Part shown: one piece after another, positions 58,006 to 64,000 of the stretch
Numbering within the stretch: the stretch's first letter is position 1
How the letters are laid out: each line of letters opens with the position of its first letter
Assembly (NCBI RefSeq): GCF_001645385.1
Contig: NZ_LVHI01000010.1
Coordinates: forward strand, 42,681 to 106,680
Direction: 5' to 3'
Length of the DNA: 64,000 nucleotides
Source: Rhodococcoides kyotonense
GTDB taxonomy: Bacteria; Actinomycetota; Actinomycetes; Mycobacteriales; Mycobacteriaceae
Notes under the pieces: generated by a model
Databases searched by the model: none
Told to the model about the DNA's origin: nothing
The model's input: only the letters and a program-made list of their open reading frames with translations
Translations under genes and position numbers: made by a program

Positions 58006-59190
58006 TCAGGCCGCAACCTTCGTGCGCTCGACGATAACACCGACATGCTGTGTCGAACCGGTCAGCGAATCGGGAAGAGCGAGTTTGAAGATCTTGCCCC
58101 ACACCGTTCCGATCTGCTTGAAGAAACCGCCGGTGTTGTACGGCAGACCGTACTTGGTGCACAGAGCTTTCACTTCGGGAGCGATCTCGGGGTACCGATG
58201 AGCAGGAAGATCCGGGAACAGGTGATGCTCGATCTGATGGGACAGATTTCCCGACATGATGTGGAACAGCGGACTTCCCTCGATGTTCGCCGAACCCAAC
58301 ATCTGACGGACGTACCACTCCCCTCGCGACTCGTTCTCCGTTTCTTCCTCGGTGAACGTCTGGACGCCAGTCGGGAAGTGCCCGCAGAAGATGATCGAGT
58401 AGGTCCAGAGATTGCGAATGAGATTCGCACCGACGTTGCCGACGAGCGTGGTGACGAAGAACGGCCCGGACAGGGCGGGGAAGACGACATAGTCCTTCAG
58501 CACTTGTCGACCGGCCTTGCGCCACATGCCTTTCAGCAACGGCTTGATGTCGTGCCACTTGCGCTTGCCCTGAATCACGTTCTCTGCCTCGAGATCGTGC
58601 AACATGACGCCCCACTCGAAGAACACCATGAGCAGGAAGGCATAGACCGGATTGCCGAGGTAGTACGGGTTCCACTTCTGCCCCTCGTCCATGCGCAGAA
58701 TTCCGTACCCGATGTCGCGATCCTTGCCGACGATGTTGGTGAAGGTGTGATGCATGTAATTGTGCGAATGCTTCCACTGATCGGCCGGGCACACCGTATC
58801 CCATTCGAACACACGGGAATTGAAGCCTGGTTCGCGCATCCAGTCGTATTGACCGTGCATGACGTTGTGCCCGATCTCCATGTTGTCGAGAATCTTCGAG
58901 ATGCCGAGCGCACCGACTCCCGCCAGCCATACCGGCGGAAGAAACGGCATGTACATCATGGCGCGGCCGGCGATCTCGAAGCCACGTTGTGTCTTGACGA
59001 TGTTGTAGATGTATTCGCGGTCCTCGTCGCCGAGCTTGGCAACGGTACGGGCGCGCAGCTCGTCGAGTTCGCGCCCGAGTTCTTGGACCTGCTCGTACGA
59101 CAGCACCGTCGGCGCGAGATCCTGCGGTGTGTCCGCGCGAGACCCGCCGAACAGCGGGAAAGACAGTGTGGGAAAAGGTATTCCGAACAT
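58006..59190 (-). CDS. Membrane fatty-acid desaturase (DesA3-like)
   Basis: A 394-residue di-iron desaturase introducing double bases into acyl chains of lipids, like mycobacterial DesA3 (stearoyl-CoA delta-9). Three histidine boxes are present: HNVMHGQYD, HSHNYMHHTFTN and HQIEHHLFPD. Hydrophobic pairs (MMYMPFLPPVWLAGVGALG, YAFLLMVFFEWGVMLHD, TLVGNVGANL) anchor it. The ATG at 59190 (MFGIPFP) was chosen; the upstream extension overlaps the reductase. It follows the reductase gene after 31 bases, which provides its electrons. Confidence 0.92.
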   Translation of the reverse strand: MFGIPFPTLSFPLFGGSRADTPQDLAPTVLSYEQVQELGRELDELRARTVAKLGDEDREYIYNIVKTQRGFEIAGRAMMYMPFLPPVWLAGVGALGISKILDNMEIGHNVMHGQYDWMREPGFNSRVFEWDTVCPADQWKHSHNYMHHTFTNIVGKDRDIGYGILRMDEGQKWNPYYLGNPVYAFLLMVFFEWGVMLHDLEAENVIQGKRKWHDIKPLLKGMWRKAGRQVLKDYVVFPALSGPFFVTTLVGNVGANLIRNLWTYSIIFCGHFPTGVQTFTEEETENESRGEWYVRQMLGSANIEGSPLFHIMSGNLSHQIEHHLFPDLPAHRYPEIAPEVKALCTKYGLPYNTGGFFKQIGTVWGKIFKLALPDSLTGSTQHVGVIVERTKVAA

Positions 59191-59221
59191 AAGATCGTTC
59201 TCCGTTCCGGATTGTCCTGGT

Positions 59222-60334
59222 TCAGATGTCGAGCGCGACGTCGCCGACGGGTACCGACACGCAGAGTTGGATCTCCTTGTCCGGCTCGACGTCGACTTCA
59301 CCCGTCTTGACGTTCTTCGTGCATCCGGACTTCTTCACGGACGTGCACGTGAAGCAGATGCCCATGCGGCAGCCGTACTCGGGGCTTAATCCGGCGTCTT
59401 CTGCCTGTTCGAGCAACGTTCGACCCGAATTCTCGGTTACGACACCGCTTTCCGCGAAGGTGAGCGTACCGTCCACGTCGTCTTCGACGGCCACGACAGG
59501 CGCCGCGAATTCCTCCGTGTGCAACCGATCCGACAGACCGAGGTCGTCGTACGTCTCGGCGACCGACCTCATCAAGGCCGGCGGCCCGCACAGGAAGGTC
59601 TCTGCGTCCTCGAACCACGGCGCGACCTCGTCGAGATGTGCACGTGAGAAATAGCCGTGCAGGTCGCCACCGGAATCCTGGTCCGTGTAGGCATACACGA
59701 TCCGCACATCCGGAAACGCATCGGCGATCTCGTCGAGTTCACGTCGATAGGCGACGTCCCGTTCGGTGTACGCGTAGTGCACGAAAGTGAGATCGCTGGT
59801 GCACCCCTCGTCCAGCAGCGACCTCAGCATCGACAACACGGGCGTGATGCCGCTTCCGCCGCTGATCAGCAGAGTCCGGGCCGGACGAGGCGTCGGAACG
59901 CGGAAGGTGCCGTCCGCCTGCGAGAGGCTTACGACGAGTCCGGGCGCTGCCGCGCGATGAAGGTAACCCGAGACCAGACCGTCGGGATGCGCCTTGACGG
60001 TGATCTCGATGAGGCCGTCGGACCGATATTGCGAGCAGGCAGGCGAATAGCACCGCGTGTGGCGGACTCCGTCGATGACGACACCGACCTGGACGAACTG
60101 ACCGGCTTCGAACCCTTTCCACTGCCACGTCGGACGCAGAGTCAACGTGACGGTGTCTTCGGTGGATCGATGTACTGCGACGACCTCGGCGCGCAGATCA
60201 CGCACCGTCGTCATCGGGTCCACGAGCTCGAGGTAGCGGTCGAGTTCGTGTGGCGACGCCATGGCCTCGAACAGCGACAACGCCGAGAACCTTCCGAAAA
60301 GACTTGACCGTCGCGACTTCTGTCCGAGCATCAT
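59222..60334 (-). CDS. Ferredoxin/flavin oxidoreductase partner of the desaturase
   Basis: A 370-residue reductase delivering electrons from NAD(P)H to the desaturase, as Rv3230c does for DesA3. There is a flavin domain (RHTRCYSPACSQY), a nucleotide domain (LLISGGSGITPVLSML) and a C-terminal 2Fe-2S domain (YGCRMGICFTCTS...C with LCVSVP). GGGAGG lies before the ATGATG start. A TetR-type palindrome and a TACACT -10 box lie just upstream, so the operon is probably regulated. Confidence 0.9.
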   Translation of the reverse strand: MMLGQKSRRSSLFGRFSALSLFEAMASPHELDRYLELVDPMTTVRDLRAEVVAVHRSTEDTVTLTLRPTWQWKGFEAGQFVQVGVVIDGVRHTRCYSPACSQYRSDGLIEITVKAHPDGLVSGYLHRAAAPGLVVSLSQADGTFRVPTPRPARTLLISGGSGITPVLSMLRSLLDEGCTSDLTFVHYAYTERDVAYRRELDEIADAFPDVRIVYAYTDQDSGGDLHGYFSRAHLDEVAPWFEDAETFLCGPPALMRSVAETYDDLGLSDRLHTEEFAAPVVAVEDDVDGTLTFAESGVVTENSGRTLLEQAEDAGLSPEYGCRMGICFTCTSVKKSGCTKNVKTGEVDVEPDKEIQLCVSVPVGDVALDI

Positions 60335-60370
60335 CTCGCCTCCCGATCAGGGTCGAAACCGAGAAAGTTT

Positions 60371-60390
60371 CAGTGTACGTATGTGCACTG
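60371..60390. promoter_or_regulatory. Operator at the desaturase promoter
   Basis: CAGTGTACGTATGTGCACTG is a 20-base imperfect palindrome (16 of 20 positions symmetric). It overlaps a minus-strand TACACT -10 candidate for the reductase-desaturase operon and lies 150 bases from the divergent TetR gene, the likely binder. Confidence 0.6.
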
Positions 60391-60529
60391 GAAGTAAGTG
60401 TGCCAGACGATCACGGGCACCTGTCAACGATGCTGTGATGGCAAGTACACCCCCGCCTGCACGTGACACACGTCACCCCGTCGACGAACATCTCCGCCGA
60501 GCCGGCGGCACTCGAACAGTGGACAGCCA

Positions 60530-60535
60530 TAAACT
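60530..60535 (+). promoter_or_regulatory. -10 box of leaderless tetR
   Basis: TAAACT ends 7 bases before the GTG at 60543, supporting this start over an ATG at 60438. Confidence 0.5.
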
Positions 60536-60542
60536 GACAGTC

Positions 60543-61184
60543 GTGACGGAACCGGGAACGCGAGCCGAACGGAAGGAACGCACGCGCCAAGCGCTCATCG
60601 AGGGCACGTTGGAGCTGCTGCGTGACCGGTCGTTCGCCAGCGTCAGCCTCCGAGAAGTCAGCAGGTCCGCGGGCATCGTCCCGACGGCGTTCTACCGACA
60701 CTTCGCGTCCATGGAAGATCTCGGGGTCGCACTGGTGGAGGATTCGATGCGCATGCTTCGGCAGATGCTTCGGGACGCCAGAAAGGATCCCAGCGTCAAG
60801 AATGCGTCGGAATCGCTGCGCATCCTGGTCCGACAGGTGCGCAACCACGAAGAACAGTTTCGCTTCCTGGCGCGCGAGCGCTACGGCGGAGTCACCGAGG
60901 TGCGTCGAGCGTTCGCCACCGAGCTGCGCATGTTCGTCAGCGAACTGACCATCGATCTGGCGCGCATGCCCGGCCTTCGAGCGTGGAACGTGGACGACCT
61001 GGAGATGGCCGCCGACCTGATCGTGTCGACGATGCTCACCGCCGCCGAAGGCCTGCTGGAGATCGACAGGCCTGGCAGCCGCAAGGAGCAGGATCTCCTG
61101 CGCAGAACGGAACAACAGGTGCGCCTCGTCGTGCTCGGCATGGGAGCCTGGAAGCCCGACCACAGTCGAGAGGATCGTTCATGA
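60543..61184 (+). CDS. TetR-family regulator, probably of lipid desaturation
   Basis: A 213-residue regulator: RKERTRQALIEGTLELLRDRSFASVSLREVSRSAGIVPTAFYRHF is the TetR helix-turn-helix, followed by a ligand-binding helical domain. It is divergent from the desaturase operon and overlaps the next gene by 4 bases (ATGA). By analogy to DesT/FadR-type regulators of desaturase genes it probably senses acyl-CoA or lipid and binds the palindrome at 60371-60390; this link is inference. The GTG is leaderless; an upstream ATG at 60438 would add 35 unconserved residues. Confidence 0.85.
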   Translation: MTEPGTRAERKERTRQALIEGTLELLRDRSFASVSLREVSRSAGIVPTAFYRHFASMEDLGVALVEDSMRMLRQMLRDARKDPSVKNASESLRILVRQVRNHEEQFRFLARERYGGVTEVRRAFATELRMFVSELTIDLARMPGLRAWNVDDLEMAADLIVSTMLTAAEGLLEIDRPGSRKEQDLLRRTEQQVRLVVLGMGAWKPDHSREDRS

Positions 61185-62011
61185 CGTCGACCGCCACGAC
61201 GGTGACCCTCGGCGAGCTCGAGTTCGACGTGCTCGTCGCAGGCCCAGCCGACGGCATTCCGACCGTGCTGCTGCACGGCTTTCCGCAGACGTCCGCGTGT
61301 TGGGATGCGGTCGTTCCGCATCTCACGGCAGGCAGGCTGCGGACCATCGCACCCGACCAACGGGGTTACTCCCCCGGCGCGCGTCCCGCCGGGGTCGACG
61401 CGTACGCGTCGGACAAGCTGGTCGGTGACGTTCTCGGTCTGCTCGACGCCTTGGATCTCGACTCGGCACACATCGTCGGACACGACTGGGGTGCTGCGGT
61501 TGCATGGCAACTGGCAGCGCATCATTCCGACCGCGTGCGTTCGCTGACAGCAGTTTCCGTTCCGCACACGGCTGCGTTCGGGTGGGCGCTACGTCACGAC
61601 GAAGATCAGCAGAAGCGATCCGAATACATCGGCTTGCTGCGCCAGGAAGGCAAAGCCGAGAGGGTGCTGCTCGAGAACGACGGGGCCCGCCTGCGGGCGA
61701 TGTTCTCCGACCGCAGTCTCGACGACCGTTACGTCGAGCACCTGAGTCAACCGGGCGCGCTGACCGCCGCACTGAACTGGTATCGCGCGATGACCAACGC
61801 GTTCGGCTCACTCGAACCGGTCCGCGTGCCGACGACGTACGTCTGGAGCAATCAGGACTCGGCGATCGGACGCGCGGCAGCCGAGCGGTGCGGCGAATTC
61901 GTCGACGCGCCCTACTCGTTCGTCGAACTCGACGGGGTGTCCCACTGGGTTCCGGAGGAAGCGCCCGCGCGACTCGCCGACGAGATCCTCACCCGCGTCC
62001 GCGCCGTCTAG
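61181..62011 (+). CDS. Alpha/beta hydrolase (epoxide hydrolase type)
   Basis: A 276-residue alpha/beta hydrolase. The HGFPQTSACW oxyanion motif, GHDWGAAVA with aspartate as the nucleophile, and the SHWVPEE histidine fit the epoxide-hydrolase/haloalkane-dehalogenase branch, in contrast to serine esterases. The gene starts inside the tetR stop (ATGA), so both are coupled. Its end shares the bases CTAG with the convergent MFS gene. The substrate is unknown; lipid epoxides would be consistent with the neighbouring desaturase. Confidence 0.86.
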   Translation: MTSTATTVTLGELEFDVLVAGPADGIPTVLLHGFPQTSACWDAVVPHLTAGRLRTIAPDQRGYSPGARPAGVDAYASDKLVGDVLGLLDALDLDSAHIVGHDWGAAVAWQLAAHHSDRVRSLTAVSVPHTAAFGWALRHDEDQQKRSEYIGLLRQEGKAERVLLENDGARLRAMFSDRSLDDRYVEHLSQPGALTAALNWYRAMTNAFGSLEPVRVPTTYVWSNQDSAIGRAAAERCGEFVDAPYSFVELDGVSHWVPEEAPARLADEILTRVRAV

Positions 62012-63327
62012 ACCCTGTCGGGCGCCCGGACCGCCATCAGGGCGGCCAGTCCGACGACGAGTACGAGGATCAGACCACCGATCCCGGCTCGGTCGGCGTC
62101 GAACAACCACACGAAGAGCCCGAACATCGTCGGCGCGAGGAACGACACCGCGCGGCCCGTCGTCGCGTAGAGCCCGAAGAATTGACCTTCCCGTCCTGGA
62201 GGCGCCAGACGAGCGAGGAAGGTACGCGACGACGACTGCGCCGGGCCGACGAACAAACACAGAATCAGTCCGAAGATCCAGAACAGAACGGGTCCGGACA
62301 CGAACAGCAGCACGGTCCCCGCGACGATCATCGACGCAAGAGAGAACGCGATGACGGCCTTGGGCCCGGTTCGGTCGTCGAACCGCCCTGCCGTCACCGC
62401 ACCCAGACCGGCGACGACGTTCGCAGCCACACCGAACAGCAGCACATCAGCGGTTCCGATGCCGTACACGCTGACGGCGAGTACGGCTCCGAAGGTGAAG
62501 ACGCCTGCCAGTCCGTCGCGGAACAGTGCACTCGCGACGAGGAAGTAGACGCTGCGGCGGTCGGCGGCCCACAGTTCGCGTAAGTCGCGGAACAGTACCT
62601 TGTAGGACTCGACGAACCCGGCCTTCGCGGCGCCGGGGTCGGCACTCGTGGACGGCATCTCGGGTACGGCGAAGAACACCGGAATTGCCGACACCGCGAA
62701 CCACACGGCCGCGAGCAACGCCACGAGACGGATGTTGAGGCCACCGTCGGTGGTCAACCCGAGCAGACCTCGGGTGTCGCCATCACCGGTGATGAACCCG
62801 AAGTAACAGACGAGCAACAGCACGATGCCGCCGAAATACCCCATCGACCAACCGAATCCGGAGACGCGCCCGATGTTCTGGGGCGTCGAGACCTGCCGAA
62901 GCATCGAATTGTAGGGAATGCTGGCAAGCTCGAACAGGATCGATCCGGCAGCGAGGAGAACCAGACCGAGCCACAGGTAGTGGTAGTCGTCGCGAACGAA
63001 GAACAGGCCTGCCATGCTCGCGACGGTCAGGCCGGTCAGGATCGCCAGTGACTGCTTGCGCTTTCCTCGCGCGTCGAAACGTTGGCCGGAAATCGGTGCG
63101 AGAACGGCGATCACGACGCCCGACAGTCCGATGGCCCAGCTGAACCACGACGTCGCCGAGATCGAACCGGGCAGGTCGTCGCCCACGGCATCGGTCAGGT
63201 AGACCGAGAACACGAACGTCAGGATCACCGCGTTGAACGCCGCCGACCCCCAATCCCATATCCCCCAGGCGAATACCTGCTTGCGGGTGGTCGCGACGCC
63301 GACTACGGCATCCGCCTGTGCACTCAT
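62008..63327 (-). CDS. MFS transporter (Atg22/UMF1-like)
   Basis: A 439-residue 12-helix transporter. VFAWGIWDWGSAAFNAVILTFVFSVYLTD matches the N-terminal signature of the Atg22/UMF1 vacuole-type group, and RFDARGKRKQS and GRFDDRTGPKAV are the paired loop motifs of MFS proteins. The substrate is unknown. The ATG at 63327 (MSAQADAV) fits better than the upstream frame. The stop shares CTAG with the hydrolase gene. Upstream lies the IS481-type element. Confidence 0.85.
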   Translation of the reverse strand: MSAQADAVVGVATTRKQVFAWGIWDWGSAAFNAVILTFVFSVYLTDAVGDDLPGSISATSWFSWAIGLSGVVIAVLAPISGQRFDARGKRKQSLAILTGLTVASMAGLFFVRDDYHYLWLGLVLLAAGSILFELASIPYNSMLRQVSTPQNIGRVSGFGWSMGYFGGIVLLLVCYFGFITGDGDTRGLLGLTTDGGLNIRLVALLAAVWFAVSAIPVFFAVPEMPSTSADPGAAKAGFVESYKVLFRDLRELWAADRRSVYFLVASALFRDGLAGVFTFGAVLAVSVYGIGTADVLLFGVAANVVAGLGAVTAGRFDDRTGPKAVIAFSLASMIVAGTVLLFVSGPVLFWIFGLILCLFVGPAQSSSRTFLARLAPPGREGQFFGLYATTGRAVSFLAPTMFGLFVWLFDADRAGIGGLILVLVVGLAALMAVRAPDRV

Positions 63328-63392
63328 GTGTCGAAGCCTAAGCCAGGCAGGCGCCTCCGGCGCACGTGCGCGGTAATACATAGCCCTCTATG

Positions 63393-63831
63393 TGTCCAGT
63401 CCATAGACATATGAGACTCGTATGTCTACGGACATGTGAGACACGCTTGCTGGCGTCGTAGGTGTGGGGCACCTGAATCGGCTAGGGAAGATTCCATGGC
63501 CAGAACGGGTGCGCGCCTCATGCAACTGATCGATGCTGTCCTCATCGCGGTAGTGGTGGAGAAAGTGGATCCGGCGTCGGTGTTCGGTGCCGGAGGTGTC
63601 AAAGGGTGGTGCGAGCGCAACGAAATCTCGACCGCCACCTTCTACCGACACAAACAACGAATCGAGCGTGAGGGCCGGTGGGAACCGAAATCCCGCCGGC
63701 CACGCTCGAGTCCACGACGCACCCCAGAAGGCGTCGAAGACGCGATCGTGCAATGGCGCGGAAAACTGCGGGGCGACAATGGTGCCGAAAACATCCACTA
63801 TCAACTCCACGCGGTCGCGCTGCGAGATGGG
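63393..63831 (+). mobile_element. IS481-type element, truncated by an IS3 element
   Basis: The left end is suggested by TGTCCAGTCCATAGACAT followed by repeats of the motif GACATRTGAGAC and a near-perfect 23-base palindrome (63405-63427, one mismatch). The transposase gene begins at 63496 and is cut near 63831. The exact left end is uncertain. Confidence 0.6.
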
Positions 63832-63834
63832 TGG
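63496..63834 (+). pseudogene. IS481-type transposase, N-terminal part only
   Basis: About 113 residues of an IS481-type transposase: a helix-turn-helix region with STATFYRHKQRIEREGRW, then the charged SRRPRSSPRRTPEGVEDAIV segment and the GAENIHYQL helix that precede the catalytic domain in this family. The DDE core is missing because homology stops near GW (63826-63834), where an IS3-family element begins. ATG at 63496. The reading frame continues to the window end without homology, so only the first part is counted. Confidence 0.7.
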
Positions 63835-64000
63835 TCCGCCAAAGGCTGGCATGAATCACCCCAGGTTCTGTGCCGCCTCCAGTTGGGGCTGATCCTCGGT
63901 TCCGAAGCCAGCGTAGTAGAGAGTTTCGTACTCGATCGGGGGCATATGCCCGATGCTCGAGTGGAGACGTCGAGCGTTGTACCAATCGACCCATCCGGCG
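63832..64000 (-). mobile_element. IS3-family element, one end only
   Basis: Starts at about 63832 with TGGTCCGCCAAAGGCTGGCA, a likely terminal repeat beginning with TG, and continues beyond the window. It holds the C-terminus of its transposase on the minus strand. Confidence 0.6.
63856..64000 (-). CDS. IS3-family transposase OrfB, C-terminal 47 residues
   Basis: A partial gene running off the window. WVDWYNARRLHSSIGHMPP followed by IEYETLYY and a stop is the typical end of an IS3-family OrfB (rve_3 domain). The catalytic glutamate lies further upstream, outside the window. It indicates an intact or recent insertion here. Confidence 0.85.
   Translation of the reverse strand, partial: AGWVDWYNARRLHSSIGHMPPIEYETLYYAGFGTEDQPQLEAAQNLG

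Noticed and set aside
60438..60542. Upstream ATG as start of the TetR gene
   Set aside because: The added residues are not conserved in TetR proteins, and a leaderless -10 box points to the GTG at 60543.

Overview
This window is a stretch of high-GC actinobacterial chromosome. Its gene order (proB, obgE, rpmA, rplU, rne, ndk, DUF4233, folC, valS; then clpX, clpP2, clpP1, tig; then nei-like, rpiB, Rv2466c-like, pepN, DUF5130, HNH, glbO, GH13, two thioesterase-region genes, NAD-GDH, ettA, ssb-like) follows, as far as I remember it, the Mycobacterium tuberculosis Rv2439c-Rv2478c segment. A sigF/anti-sigma pair, mycothiol-linked enzymes, ectoine genes and IS481/IS3 elements fit the Mycobacteriales; a Rhodococcus-like organism is my best guess, inferred from content and not from a database search.

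Layout. 1-1872: end of an ectoine operon (ectA tail, ectB, ectC), with ectA open in frame into ectB. 1999-2859: a class II-type sirtuin. 2891-6291: minus-strand rplU-rpmA and obgE-proB, separated by a strong hairpin. 6527-15487: minus-strand valS-folC-DUF4233, ndk and a very long RNase E/G with a 0.5 kb leader. 15531-18805: S9 peptidase and the rsbW-sigF pair. 19160-22178: malQ and fdhD. 22233-26673: the protein quality-control cluster tig, clpP1, clpP2, clpX with a ClgR-type box before clpP1. 26785-27157: divergent tRNA-Pro and tRNA-Gly. 27276-31660: an MDMPI-family protein, a glycine-rich membrane protein, nei-like glycosylase with rpiB, DUF429 and a CPWC thiol reductase. 31816-41195: pepN, DUF5130 pair, HNH nuclease, MscS channel, truncated haemoglobin, GH13, EamA transporter, conserved unknown, thioesterase.

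41236-49725: the giant NAD-dependent glutamate dehydrogenase, a hotdog thioesterase, ABC-F EttA, an SSB paralogue and YigZ. 49757-52096: an ABC exporter divergent from a MarR regulator with a palindromic operator between them. 52098-56380: CopD-CtaG fusion, XdhC-like protein, tRNA-Arg, exported YdcF-like protein. 56410-62011: PucR regulator and a lipid desaturation locus (desaturase, its ferredoxin-type reductase, a coupled 97-residue protein, a divergent TetR regulator overlapping an alpha/beta hydrolase). 62008-63327: an MFS transporter. 63393-64000: an IS481-type element broken by an IS3-family element that runs off the window.

Many transcripts look leaderless: a TANNNT-like -10 box lies 6-8 bases before the ATG/GTG of the sirtuin, valS, fdhD, rpiB, DUF429, mscS, ettA, marR and tetR genes, and probably GH13. 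I see no CRISPR array, prophage or defence island. The most interesting points are the uninterrupted ectA-ectB frame, the overlapping divergent leaderless promoters of rpiB/DUF429, the operator at the desaturase locus with its small coupled protein, the glycine-rich membrane protein, and the nested insertion sequences.
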